From CAWEYO01 sp963813315 (GTDB lineage Bacteria > Pseudomonadota > Alphaproteobacteria > Rhizobiales > Rhizobiaceae), in assembly GCA_963813315.1 (NCBI GenBank), contig CAWEYO010000024.1:17229-81228 (forward strand): a stretch of 64,000 bases of DNA, in the 5' to 3' direction. The notes under the pieces are model-generated. The model was not told the origin of the DNA. It searched no databases and was given only the letters and a program-made list of their open reading frames with translations. The position numbers and the translations under genes were made by a program. Shown in pieces: positions 9,819 through 18,357 of the stretch; position 1 is the stretch's first letter, and each line of letters begins with the position of its first letter.

Positions 9819-9895
9819 CGAAGAATCAACCTCGGCTCGCGAAAATCTTCATCATGTTAGGAAAAAACGCCGACCGCACGACCAAGTTTGTGCTC

Positions 9896-10630
9896 TCAGG
9901 CGTGCCGGCCGAGCGCTGAAAACTCTACCGGCCGGGGCTCCGGCACGTCCGGGCAAATGCCCCGCAATGTCTCTTGCGTCGCTTGGATGTCGGCTGCGAT
10001 TTCATCGCGCACGCGGGCGAAGTCGCGCTCCTTGACGGCGGCGATGATAGCCTGATGGCGTCCGGACGGTTCCATCGTGCCCGCCTTCATTGACGGCGCA
10101 ACATGGGTGGAGAGCCTGCGCATATAAGGACCGAAGCGAAGCCAAAGCGTCTCGATGAGTTGGAACAGCACCTCGGAACCAGATGCCCGGTAGATCGTGA
10201 AATGGAATTGCTGGTTCTTGCTGATCAATTCGTAGATGCTGTCGTTGCGGCCGATCGCCTGCTGGTCCGCGACGATCTGCTCCAGCGTCGCGATTTCAGC
10301 CGGCGTCAAACGTGGCGCACCCAATTCGGCAGCGAGACCTTCAACCGCAACTCGCGCCCGGCAAAGATCGTCCAGCCGCGCGCGTGTCACGATCGGTACG
10401 CGGGCCGACCCGTTTGGCGCTATCTCCAGGGCGCTCTCGGCCGCCAGCCGTCGCAGCGCCTCGCGAACGGGCATGTTGCTGGTGCCGAAAGCCTCGGCCA
10501 GCGAGGCGATAGTGAGCGCTTGCCCCGGATCGAAACGCCCGATCATCAGGGCGTGGCGAAGCTGCTGGTATACCGTGTCCTGGACGGTGATGCGCGATCC
10601 AACGGGCTCAAAGCCCACCCCCATGCTCAT
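9896..10630 (-). CDS. GntR-family transcriptional regulator with FCD ligand domain
   Basis: DNA-binding regulator of the FadR/FCD type. The N-terminal winged helix includes VYQQLRHALMIGRFDPGQAL and SNMPVREALRRLAAES. The C-terminal FCD domain has the usual Asp/His metal-ligand pattern regions (RARVAVEGLAAELGAPRL, NQQFHFTIYRASGS, EPSGRHQAIIAAV). Start chosen at 10630 because an AGAGG element lies about 9 bases upstream; ATGs at 10651 and 10690 are in frame. Near-identical palindromes lie upstream of this gene and of the divergently regulated transporter/PLP set on its downstream side, implying autoregulation and control of that set. The effector is probably the imported compound. Confidence 0.9.
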   Translation of the reverse strand: MSMGVGFEPVGSRITVQDTVYQQLRHALMIGRFDPGQALTIASLAEAFGTSNMPVREALRRLAAESALEIAPNGSARVPIVTRARLDDLCRARVAVEGLAAELGAPRLTPAEIATLEQIVADQQAIGRNDSIYELISKNQQFHFTIYRASGSEVLFQLIETLWLRFGPYMRRLSTHVAPSMKAGTMEPSGRHQAIIAAVKERDFARVRDEIAADIQATQETLRGICPDVPEPRPVEFSALGRHA

Positions 10631-10702
10631 GCTTCCATTCCTCTGAGACATCAACGATCGAAAACGCCTGGCGCGTTCCGAGGATGTCACTTTCCTTCAT
10701 GA

Positions 10703-10720
10703 TGATCATCTGATCACAAA
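10703..10720. promoter_or_regulatory. Probable FCD-regulator operator, second copy
   Basis: TGATCATCTGATCACAAA differs by one base from the core of the palindrome at 9787-9818. It lies about 75 bases upstream of the chosen start of the FCD regulator gene, a suitable place for autoregulation. Confidence 0.65.
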
Positions 10721-10860
10721 TGTCCACACCCTCGTCTCAAACAATCTGGCCTGGCCGGGAGATCGGGGGCAAGGTGGCGATTGGCGTGGCCTCGCCGCTG
10801 CTCACCCTCCTCCTTGTGGGACCCTTGTGGGGAGGGTCGGTCCGCGATGTCCGGACCTGG

Positions 10861-10976
10861 ATCGGGTCCGATGCTTTAGAGCAGCGGAGGCACCAATGGA
10901 AACGCTGCTGCGCTATCTGTGTTGGAACATCGGATTTTCCCCGAAGCCGGTTTCCACTTTCAGGCCTGATGCTCTA
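10861..10976. repeat. Palindromic interspersed repeat, family 1
   Basis: Contains ATCGGGTCCGATGCTTTAGAG at the left and CGGATTTTCCCCGAAGCCGG to GATGCTCTA at the right, with an AGCGGAGG...CGCTGCTGCGCT linker. Its right edge provides the TAG stop (on the minus strand) of the Rid-family gene at 10974-10976. Confidence 0.8.
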
Positions 10977-11381
10977 GGCCGGAAGCACCGCAGTCGCCTC
11001 GATCTCGACCTTGGCGGCGTCTTCCATCAGGGCAACGACCTGCACGACACTCATTGCAGGATAGTGCCTTCCCATGACGCTTCGGTAGGCTTCGCCCAGC
11101 TCCCTGAGCCGGGCAAGATATTCGACCTTGCTGGTTACGAACCAGGTCATCCGGACGATGTGTTCAGGCTGCCCCCCGGCCACGCGCAGGAGCTCGAGGA
11201 TGTTCTCCAAAGCCTGGCGGGTCTGCCCGACAAAGTCGTCAACCTCGAAAACCTGGTCCCGGTTCCACCCGATCTGGCCGCCAAGAAAAACCATACGGCC
11301 TTCGGCAGTGATACCGTTTGCGTACCCCTTTGCCGCCTTCCATCCGGCCGGATGAAGTGCCTGGTTCGCGGGCTTGGTCAT
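10974..11381 (-). CDS. Rid (YjgF/YER057c/UK114) family protein
   Basis: Small trimeric-type enamine/imine deaminase family protein of 135 residues. Start at 11381 is supported by GGAGAAATTC directly upstream. Recognisable blocks are MVFLGGQIGWN, FVGQTRQALENILELL, HIVRMTWFVTS and VEIEATAVL. In archetypal RidA an arginine precedes the last strand (VARLPKD); here the equivalent segment reads VVALMEDA, so the arginine seems absent and it is probably a non-RidA subgroup. It follows kynA in the tryptophan/aminobenzoate cluster, where an enamine deaminase could release ammonia from the reduced 2-aminobenzoyl-CoA ring. That role is inference. The stop codon is part of an interspersed repeat. Confidence 0.85.
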   Translation of the reverse strand: MTKPANQALHPAGWKAAKGYANGITAEGRMVFLGGQIGWNRDQVFEVDDFVGQTRQALENILELLRVAGGQPEHIVRMTWFVTSKVEYLARLRELGEAYRSVMGRHYPAMSVVQVVALMEDAAKVEIEATAVLPA

Positions 11382-11465
11382 GAATTTCTCCAATAGTGAA
11401 TGCGGAATGGCCGCAGCCTCATCAGTAAGATTTGACTTACGGTTCAAGCGAGATGTCGAAACGCG

Positions 11466-12299
11466 TCACAGCTCAGTGCGCAGTTTCCAAAGCTCCGGGA
11501 AGAGTTCCACCTCGAGCATTTTTCGCAGATATGACACGCCTGCGGTGCCGCCCGTGCCGCGCTTGAGGCCGATGATGCGCTCGACCGTAGTCACATGGTT
11601 GAAGCGCCAGCGACGGAAATAGTCTTCGAAGTCGACCAGTTTTTCCGCCAGTTCGTAAAGCGCCCAGCGCTCTCCCGGCGTTTCATAGATCTGCTTCCAG
11701 GCCAGGAGCACTTCCGCGTTTGGCTGGCGGCTTTGGCGCCAATTCGTTCGCCTTGCGTCTTGGCCGATATCATACCCTTCGCGCGCGAGCAGCAGCAGCG
11801 CTTCGTCATAGAGGCTCGGCTCGGCAAGTATTCCTTCGAGCTCGGCGACGATCTCGCCGCGATGCTCGTGCGGTTTCAGCATGGCCTCGTTGCGGTTGCC
11901 GGCCAGGAATTCGATCGCGCGATATTGCCATGACTGGAACCCGGAGGTCTGGCCAAGCGAATCGCGGAACTCGGTGTATTCGCTGGGGGTCATGGTCCGC
12001 AGCACGTCCCAGGCGCTGTTCAACTGTTCGAAGATGCGCGCGACACGGGTCAGCATCTTGAACGCAGGCTGCAGGCGGTTCTCGCGAATGGCCTGCTTTG
12101 CCGAACGGATTTCGTGGATGGCGAGCTTCATCCAGAGTTCGGAAGTTTGGTGCTGAATGATAAAGAGCAATTCGTCATGCGCATCGGAGAGAGGCGACTG
12201 GGCATCGAGAACCCTTTCGAGGCGAAGGTAGTCCCCATAGGACATCTTGCTGCGGAAATCGGTCTCGGCTCCGGTAGCCTCCGGGTGGACGGGTTTCAT
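11466..12299 (-). CDS. kynA: Tryptophan 2,3-dioxygenase
   Basis: Heme enzyme that opens the indole ring of L-tryptophan to N-formylkynurenine, first step of the kynurenine pathway. 277 residues, normal bacterial length. Diagnostic blocks: MSYGDYLRLERVLDAQ, ELLFIIQHQTSELWMKL, TSGFQSWQYR, RFNHVTTVERIIG (proximal heme His near residue 233) and GTGGTAGVSYL near the C-terminus. Its ATG overlaps the last base of the kynureninase stop codon (TAATG), indicating translational coupling in the minus-strand operon. Confidence 0.97.
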   Translation of the reverse strand: MKPVHPEATGAETDFRSKMSYGDYLRLERVLDAQSPLSDAHDELLFIIQHQTSELWMKLAIHEIRSAKQAIRENRLQPAFKMLTRVARIFEQLNSAWDVLRTMTPSEYTEFRDSLGQTSGFQSWQYRAIEFLAGNRNEAMLKPHEHRGEIVAELEGILAEPSLYDEALLLLAREGYDIGQDARRTNWRQSRQPNAEVLLAWKQIYETPGERWALYELAEKLVDFEDYFRRWRFNHVTTVERIIGLKRGTGGTAGVSYLRKMLEVELFPELWKLRTEL

Positions 12300-13495
12300 T
12301 ATGTAACCTTCGCTCTCTTGCGGAATTCAGGCCGCTCCCAGTGTCTCTCGCCCATCACCGTTTCGATCCTGCTTGCCGCGGTAAGCACATCCTCGAGGCT
12401 TATGTAGAGCGGTGTGAAACCGAAGCGCATGATGTCCGGAGCGCGGAAGTCCCCGACCACGCCGTTGGCGATGCAGGCCTGCATTGCCGCATAGCCCTCG
12501 GCAAACCGGAACGAAACCTGCGATCCGCGCTTTTCGGGATCGCGCGGACTGGCGAGTTCGAGCATCGGGCAGCGCCCTTCGATCTCGGCGATGAACCGCT
12601 CCGTGAGTTCGATGGACCGCTCGCGAACGGCTGCCATGTCGATGCCTTCCCAGGCGCCAAGCGCCGCATCGAGCGCCGCCATGGAAAGAATGGGGGGGGT
12701 GCCGACCCGCATGCGCTGGATACCCACGCCGGGCCGATACACCGGGTCAAAGACGAACGGCGCCTCATGCCCCATCCAGCCAGCAAGTGCAGGGTCGACG
12801 GTATTGCCGATTTCGGGCTTCACATAGATGAATGCCGGGGCGCCGGGGCCGCCATTCAGGTATTTGTAGCCGCAGCCCACAGCAAAATCCGCGTTCGCGG
12901 CCGTGAGGTCGACGGGGAACGCCCCCGCCGAATGGGCGAGGTCCCAAATCGTCACCACGCCGTCCCGGTGCGCCCGCGCCGTGAGCCCTTTCATGTCGTG
13001 CAGCCGTCCGGTCTTGTAGTCCACTTCGGTCAACATCAGCACGGCGATACTCTCGTCGATCGCGTCCGCCACGGCTTCGGGCTCGACAATACGCAGTTCA
13101 TGTCCTTTGCCCAGTGTCCGGATCGCCACTTGCGCGACGTAGAGATCGGTCGGAAAATTTCCGCTGTCCGAAAGCACCACCTTGCGGTCTCCGGCAAGCG
13201 AGAGGGCGCCGGTCAGGGCCTTGTAAAGGTTGACCGACGTCGAGTCGCCGGCGACGACCGACCCTTCCGGCGCGCCGATCAGCTTCGCGATGCGATTGCC
13301 GGCACTGAGCGGCAGGTCGATCCAGCCGGATTCGTTCCAGCCGCGTATGAGTTTTTCGCCCCATTCCCTGTCGATTTCCCGCGCCAATCGTTCGCGCGCC
13401 GCTTTCGGCAGCGGCCCGAGCGAGTTGCCGTCAAGGTAGATGATACCCGGCGGCAGCTCGAACAGGTGCCTCGTGCGCTGGAAAACGTCGCTCAT
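12299..13495 (-). CDS. kynU: Kynureninase
   Basis: PLP enzyme that cleaves L-kynurenine to anthranilate and L-alanine. About 398 residues. Blocks: IIYLDGNSLGPLPKAARERL, WGEKLIRGWNESGW, DSGNFPTDLYV, IWDLAHSAGAFPVDL and VGCGYKYLNGGPGAPAF with the PLP lysine near residue 210; RVGTPPILSMAALDAAL follows. The ATG at 13495 overlaps the stop of the upstream CoA-ligase gene (ATGA), so the longer open frame to 13726 is not used. Anthranilate produced here is the substrate of the neighbouring ligase. Confidence 0.96.
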   Translation of the reverse strand: MSDVFQRTRHLFELPPGIIYLDGNSLGPLPKAARERLAREIDREWGEKLIRGWNESGWIDLPLSAGNRIAKLIGAPEGSVVAGDSTSVNLYKALTGALSLAGDRKVVLSDSGNFPTDLYVAQVAIRTLGKGHELRIVEPEAVADAIDESIAVLMLTEVDYKTGRLHDMKGLTARAHRDGVVTIWDLAHSAGAFPVDLTAANADFAVGCGYKYLNGGPGAPAFIYVKPEIGNTVDPALAGWMGHEAPFVFDPVYRPGVGIQRMRVGTPPILSMAALDAALGAWEGIDMAAVRERSIELTERFIAEIEGRCPMLELASPRDPEKRGSQVSFRFAEGYAAMQACIANGVVGDFRAPDIMRFGFTPLYISLEDVLTAASRIETVMGERHWERPEFRKRAKVT

Positions 13496-15117
13496 TGCTC
13501 GCTCTCTTCCCGTAGACGGAAACGTTGTATCTTGCCGGTCTGGGTCTTCGGCAGGGTGCCGACGAACTTCACCGACCTGGGATATTTGTAGGGCGCAATC
13601 GTCGCCTTCACGTGGTCCTGAAGGCGCCTCCTTGTGTGCTCGTCCGCCGCCACGCCTTCCGCCAGAACAATATGCGCCTCCACGATCTGCCCCCGCGCGG
13701 CGTCGGCGACACCAACCACCGCGCATTCGCTCACGTCGGAGTGAGACAGAAGTGCTGCCTCGACCTCCGGGCCGGCAATGTTGTAACCGGCCGAGATGAT
13801 CATGTCATCCGAACGCGCGCCGAAGTGGAAGCGGCCGGTCTCGTCCTTGACGAAGGAGTCGCCGGTCAGGTTCCATCCGTCGCGAACGTAGTTCCGCTGC
13901 CGCTCGTCCGCGAGATAGCGGCAGCCCGTCGGACCGCGCACGGCAAGTCTGCCAATGGTGCCGCAAGGCACCTCGCGCATCTCGTGGTCGACGATGATGG
14001 CCTGATAGCCGGCCACGGGGCGACCGGTGCTTGCCGGCGCCATATCGCCCAGCCGGTTCGAGATGAAGATGTGCAGCATCTCCGTGGCCCCAATACCATC
14101 GAGGATCGGCTTGCCGGTTCTCTTCGTCCAGTCTTCGAAGACGGGCGCAGGCAGCGTTTCGCCTGCCGAAACCGCTATGCGCAGCGAGGAGAGGTCCGCG
14201 CCCTCGTCCATCGCCTCCAACATGGCGCGATACGCCGTTGGAGCCGTAAAGCTGATTGTGGCCCGGTAGGTCTCGATGATCTCGACCATGTTCGGAGGAG
14301 AAGCGTTCTCAAGCAGCGTCGCAGCGGCGCCAAAGCGGAGCGGGAAGATTGCAAGCCCGCCAAGGCCGAAAGTGAAGGCAAGCGGCGGCGAGCCTACGAA
14401 TACATCGTTGGGCCGCACGTCCAGAACTTCCTTGGCATAGCCATCGGCGACGATAAGGAGGTCGCGATGAAAGTGCATGGTCGCTTTCGGCACTCCGGTC
14501 GTTCCGGATGTGAAGCCCAGCAAGGCGACGTCATCGCGCCCGGTCATGATCGCCTCGAAGTGCGCCGGCTTGTCTATCGCGGCGCGGTCGAGTTCGGCAT
14601 CGTGATTGGCGGTTCCGTCGAATCCGATCACCCGCTTCAGAAACCTGCTCTCCTTTGCGCATGCGACAAGCTCGTCCTTGATCCGCGTATCGCAGAGCGC
14701 AAGGCCGATTTCTGCCTTGTCGACGATCTTGGCAAGTTCGCCCGCCCGCAACATGGGCATGGTGTTGACCACCACCGCACCCGCCTTGGTGGCGGCGAGC
14801 CAGCAGGCGACCATGGCGGGATTGTTGGCGGAACGGATCAGCACCCGGTTGCCCGGCCTAACCCCGTAATTTTCGACCAGCGCGTGCGCCAGCCGGTTCG
14901 TCCAGTCGGACAGTTCCTTGTATGTGCGCCGCCGCCCATTGCCGATGAGCGCCGTGTTGCCGCCGAAGCCGCGCTCCACCATGCGGTCGGTCAGTTCCAC
15001 CGCGGCGTTCAGATACTCGGGGTAGTCGAAGCCCTCGAGCACGAATTCCGGCCACTCTTCGATGGGCGGAAGATTGTCGCGCGTAAATGTGTCTACATGC
15101 GCCGTAGGACCCAGCAT
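13492..15117 (-). CDS. 2-aminobenzoate (anthranilate)-CoA ligase, benzoate-CoA ligase family
   Basis: ANL-superfamily enzyme, 541 residues, that would activate anthranilate with ATP and CoA. The AMP-binding P-loop GFTSGTTGVPKATMH lies near residues 197-211, DGIGATEMLHIFIS is the typical benzoate-CoA-ligase A5 block, and YNIAGPEVEAALL plus PKTQTGKIQRFRLR give the C-terminal lysine domain. Specificity is inferred from context: it lies between kynureninase and acyl-CoA degradation genes and upstream of nothing else that makes an aromatic acid. Its stop overlaps the kynureninase start by 4 bases. Benzoate or another aryl acid remains an alternative substrate. Confidence 0.9.
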   Translation of the reverse strand: MLGPTAHVDTFTRDNLPPIEEWPEFVLEGFDYPEYLNAAVELTDRMVERGFGGNTALIGNGRRRTYKELSDWTNRLAHALVENYGVRPGNRVLIRSANNPAMVACWLAATKAGAVVVNTMPMLRAGELAKIVDKAEIGLALCDTRIKDELVACAKESRFLKRVIGFDGTANHDAELDRAAIDKPAHFEAIMTGRDDVALLGFTSGTTGVPKATMHFHRDLLIVADGYAKEVLDVRPNDVFVGSPPLAFTFGLGGLAIFPLRFGAAATLLENASPPNMVEIIETYRATISFTAPTAYRAMLEAMDEGADLSSLRIAVSAGETLPAPVFEDWTKRTGKPILDGIGATEMLHIFISNRLGDMAPASTGRPVAGYQAIIVDHEMREVPCGTIGRLAVRGPTGCRYLADERQRNYVRDGWNLTGDSFVKDETGRFHFGARSDDMIISAGYNIAGPEVEAALLSHSDVSECAVVGVADAARGQIVEAHIVLAEGVAADEHTRRRLQDHVKATIAPYKYPRSVKFVGTLPKTQTGKIQRFRLREESEQ

Positions 15118-15119
15118 TC

Positions 15120-16271
15120 TTACCCTCCCGCCATGACCTGGCGTGCGATTACAACCTTTTGGACGTCGGACGCGCCCTCGTAGATCCTGAGCGCGCGAAT
15201 TTCACGATAAAGTCTCTCGACGACATGGCCGCGCCGCACGCCGTCGCCGCCGTGCAATTGAACCGCCTTGTCGATGACGGCCTGCGCTCGGTCGGTCGCA
15301 TGGAGTTTGGCCATGGCCGCCTCACGGGTAACGCGCGCCGCGCCCATGTCCTTGGCCCAAGCGGCGCGATAGACGAGAAGTGCCGCCGCATCGACGTCGA
15401 GCGCCATGTCGGCGATATGGCCCTGAACCATCTGCAGGTTGAACATCGGCGCGCCGAACAGGTCGCGGAGCGACACGCGGTTGATACTCTCGTCGAGCGC
15501 CCGCCGCGCGAAGCCGAGCGCGGCCGCCCCGACCGAGGCGCGGAAGACATCGAGCACCGACATGGCGATTTTGAAGCCCTCGCCGGCGGTGCCGATCAGG
15601 GCGGATGCCGGCACGCGGCAGTCCGTGAACGCCAGCCGCGCCAGCGGATGGGGCGCAATCACCTCAAGACGTTCGGCAACCGAAAGGCCCGGCGTCTCCG
15701 CGGGGACCAGGAATGCGGAGATGCCCTTGGCGCCGGGCGCTTCGCCGGTGCGGGCGAACACGACATAGAGGTCGGCGATGCCGCCGTTGGAAATCCACGT
15801 CTTCTCGCCATTCAGCACGTAATCGCCGCCATCGAGACGGGCTGTCATTTCCATGTTTGCCACATCGGAACCGGATCGGGGCTCGGACAAGGCAAAGGCC
15901 GAGATCGCGTTGCCGGACCGCGTTTTCTCCAGCCACTTCTTCTGCTCGGCGTCGCCAAACAGGCTGATTGCGCCCGTACCGAGGCCCTGCATGGCGAAAG
16001 CGAAGTCGGCAAGCCCGTCGTGCCGCGCCAGCGTCTCGCGCGTTATGCAGAGGGCGCGCACGTCAAGCGGTGCCGGCGCTTCCGGGTCGACGGCTGTCGG
16101 CTTGAGCCAGCCGTCGTGACCAAGCGCAGCGACAAGGGCGCGGCAGGCGGCATCGACGTCCTCATGCGCCACAGGCAGGTTCGCTGAACACCAAGTTTCG
16201 AGCCGCTCCGCAAGTTGGCGATGACGGTCCTCGAAAAAGGGCCATTTGAGAAAAGTCAAGTCCATGGTCAA
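15120..16271 (-). CDS. Acyl-CoA dehydrogenase family protein
   Basis: FAD-dependent dehydrogenase, 383 residues, full length. Blocks: SAFALSEPRSGSDVANMEM, YVLNGEKTWISNGGIADLYV, FNLQMVQGHIADMALDVDAA, and RIYEGASDVQKVVIARQV with the usual catalytic Glu position near residue 362. In this operon it probably oxidises an alicyclic CoA ester formed after ring reduction of aminobenzoyl-CoA. It is 2 bases upstream of the ligase gene start and overlaps the enoyl-CoA hydratase stop by 4 bases, so the three are co-translated. Confidence 0.93.
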   Translation of the reverse strand: MTMDLTFLKWPFFEDRHRQLAERLETWCSANLPVAHEDVDAACRALVAALGHDGWLKPTAVDPEAPAPLDVRALCITRETLARHDGLADFAFAMQGLGTGAISLFGDAEQKKWLEKTRSGNAISAFALSEPRSGSDVANMEMTARLDGGDYVLNGEKTWISNGGIADLYVVFARTGEAPGAKGISAFLVPAETPGLSVAERLEVIAPHPLARLAFTDCRVPASALIGTAGEGFKIAMSVLDVFRASVGAAALGFARRALDESINRVSLRDLFGAPMFNLQMVQGHIADMALDVDAAALLVYRAAWAKDMGAARVTREAAMAKLHATDRAQAVIDKAVQLHGGDGVRRGHVVERLYREIRALRIYEGASDVQKVVIARQVMAGG

Positions 16272-17071
16272 TTGCCCTCGAAGATCGGCTTTTCCCTGCC
16301 GGCAAAGGCGCGGTATGCACGCGCGAAATCGGCGGTCTGCATGCAGATCGCCTGCGCCTGTGCCTCGGCTTCGATAGCCTGGTCAAGGCCCATCGACCAT
16401 TCCTGGTTGAGCTGTGTCTTGGTAATGCCGTGCGCGAATGTCGGCCCTGAGACGATACGTCCGGCAAGGTCGAGCGCCTCCGCCTCCAAGGCTTCCGCAG
16501 GCGCGAGCCGGTTGTAAAAACCCCACCGTTCACCCTCGTCCGCCGTCATGGTGCGGCCGGTGTAGAGGAGCTCGGCCGCGCGGCCCTGGCCGATGATGCG
16601 AGGCAGGATCGCGCAGGCGCCCATATCGCAGCCGGCGAGGCCGACGCGCGTGAAGAGGAATGCCGTTTTCGCTTCAGGTGTCGCGATGCGGATGTCGGAC
16701 GCCATCGCGATGATCGCGCCCGCACCCACCGCCACGCCGTCCACCGCCGAGATGACCGGCTTGCCGCAGTTGAGAATCGCCTTCACCAGGTCGCCTGTCA
16801 TGCGGGTGAAGGCGAGCAGACCCTTCATGTCCATGTCGACCAACGGGCCGATGATTTCGTGCACATCGCCGCCCGAGCAAAAATTGCCGCCGTTCGGCAG
16901 GAAGACGACAGCGTCGACATCGTCGGCGTAGACCAGGGCGCGGAACGTGTCACGCAGTTCGGCATAGGACTCGAAAGTCAGCGGGTTCTTGCGCTCCGGC
17001 CGGTCGAGCCGGACGCGCGCGATCCTCTTGTCGACATGCCAGAGGAAATGCTCCGGCTTCAGGTCGGTCAT
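16268..17071 (-). CDS. Enoyl-CoA hydratase/isomerase family protein
   Basis: Crotonase-fold enzyme, about 267 residues. VRLDRPERKNPLTFESYAEL, NGGNFCSGGDVHEIIG (oxyanion-hole loop), and GVAVGAGAIIAMASDIRIAT followed by FTRVGLAGCDMGACAILPR are typical. Start at 17071 is chosen because it is the first ATG after the MarR stop at 17077. Would hydrate or open a ring-derived unsaturated CoA ester in the aminobenzoyl-CoA route. Exact substrate unknown. Confidence 0.92.
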   Translation of the reverse strand: MTDLKPEHFLWHVDKRIARVRLDRPERKNPLTFESYAELRDTFRALVYADDVDAVVFLPNGGNFCSGGDVHEIIGPLVDMDMKGLLAFTRMTGDLVKAILNCGKPVISAVDGVAVGAGAIIAMASDIRIATPEAKTAFLFTRVGLAGCDMGACAILPRIIGQGRAAELLYTGRTMTADEGERWGFYNRLAPAEALEAEALDLAGRIVSGPTFAHGITKTQLNQEWSMGLDQAIEAEAQAQAICMQTADFARAYRAFAGREKPIFEGN

Positions 17072-17076
17072 GGTGC

Positions 17077-17553
17077 TCACGGTTCGGCCTCCCAATTGCT
17101 GCGGAACGACTTCAGCATGGAGGCGAGCCGCCGGGCATCATCCTCGCTGACGCCGCCAAGGACTTCACCGATCCAGGCCTCATGCAGGCTTGCCATCTGG
17201 CGGAACGCCGCCTCGCCGGCTTCGGTCAGGCGAACGATGGAGGTGCGGCGGTCACCCTCGCGCTTGCCGCGAGCGACGAACCCATCGGTGACCAATCGGT
17301 CGACGATCCCGGTGACATTTCCGTTGGATACCAGCAGGAAGCGCGACAGGTCGCTCATAAGCATGCCTTCAGGCGTGCGAAAAAGCGCGGCCATGACATC
17401 GAAGCGCGGCAAGGTGGTGTTGAATTCCGCCTTCAGCCGCTCGCGAAGCTCGCTCTCGATCGTCCGCGAGGCGCGCAACAGCCTGATCCAAAGCCGCAGG
17501 CGCTCCTTGCTGCCGTTGCCGGTCGCGGCGGGGGACAGCGGCGCGCTCACCAT
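17077..17553 (-). CDS. MarR-family transcriptional regulator
   Basis: Winged-helix repressor of 158 residues: TTLPRFDVMAALFRTPEGM, SDLSRFLLVSNGNVTGIVDR (recognition helix) and the wing RKGEGDRRTS-like segment GKREGDRRTSIVRLT. It is embedded in the catabolic operon, overlapping the upstream SDR stop by 7 bases, so it is co-expressed with the enzymes. MarR regulators of aryl-CoA pathways often bind the CoA ester as inducer. The two palindromes at 20703-20732 in the divergent promoter are the most likely operators. Confidence 0.92.
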   Translation of the reverse strand: MVSAPLSPAATGNGSKERLRLWIRLLRASRTIESELRERLKAEFNTTLPRFDVMAALFRTPEGMLMSDLSRFLLVSNGNVTGIVDRLVTDGFVARGKREGDRRTSIVRLTEAGEAAFRQMASLHEAWIGEVLGGVSEDDARRLASMLKSFRSNWEAEP

Positions 17554-18305
17554 GTCTCGCCCCCCGAAACCGAGAGGGCCTGGCCGGTGATCGACGCCGC
17601 GGCGTCGCTGCAGAGCCAGAGCACTGTCGCGGCAATTTCCTCCGGCTGCACGAAACGCCCCTGCGGGTTTGCACTGACCAGGCTCGCACGCGCTTCATTT
17701 GTGCTGCGCCCCGTCTTTCCGGCGATCCTCTGGACGGATTTTTCGAGCAGTCCGGTTTCCGTGAAGCCGGGACAGACAGCATTGACGGTCACGCCCGACT
17801 TTGCCGTTTCGACGGCAAGCGCGCGCATGAGCCCGACAACGCCATGCTTGGCCGCAACGTAGGGCGCCACATAAGGATAGCCCTTCAGGCCAGCGGTGGA
17901 GGCGATGAAGACGATCCGGCCTTCCTCGCGCTCCAGCATGCCCGGCAGGGCGGGCTTCACGGAAAGAAAAGCGCCGGTAAGATTGACCGCAAGCGTCTCC
18001 TGCCAGTCGGCGAGCGATGTCCTGTGGGCCGGGGCGCTGCCCGCCATGCCGGCATTGGCGACGACTATATCGAAGGGGCCTCGCGCCGCTTCGGCGTTCT
18101 CGTAGAGCTCGGCAATCGAGCGTTCGTCCGTGACATCCGCCGTGAGCGCCAGGATTCTGTCGCTCGCCACCGCGACCGCGTCGAGTGGGGCCTGCCGCCG
18201 CCCGCAAATGGTGACATCCACGCCCGCGCCGGCTAGGGCAACCGCGATCGCCTTGCCAACGCCCGTCCCGCCTCCCGTTACCAGAGCGTGCCTGCCGGGG
18301 ATCAT
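17547..18305 (-). CDS. Short-chain dehydrogenase/reductase
   Basis: NAD(P)-dependent classical SDR, 252 residues: TGGGTGVGKAIAVAL cofactor motif near the N-terminus, VANAGMAG, Ser in IVFIASTAGLKG, and YVAAK catalytic Tyr/Lys. Located between the monooxygenase/reductase and marR in the same operon; it would oxidise a hydroxyacyl-CoA in the downstream beta-oxidation-like steps. The precise substrate is inferred only from context. Confidence 0.92.
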   Translation of the reverse strand: MIPGRHALVTGGGTGVGKAIAVALAGAGVDVTICGRRQAPLDAVAVASDRILALTADVTDERSIAELYENAEAARGPFDIVVANAGMAGSAPAHRTSLADWQETLAVNLTGAFLSVKPALPGMLEREEGRIVFIASTAGLKGYPYVAPYVAAKHGVVGLMRALAVETAKSGVTVNAVCPGFTETGLLEKSVQRIAGKTGRSTNEARASLVSANPQGRFVQPEEIAATVLWLCSDAAASITGQALSVSGGETW

Positions 18306-18357
18306 CGGGATGCGCCTTGCCGCCTGGTGAGCCTTTGTGTCGGGTGCGCCACCATGC

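Noticed and set aside
13525..15183. Long plus-strand open frame of 552 codons
   Set aside because: Antisense to the CoA-ligase gene, which has all catalytic motifs.
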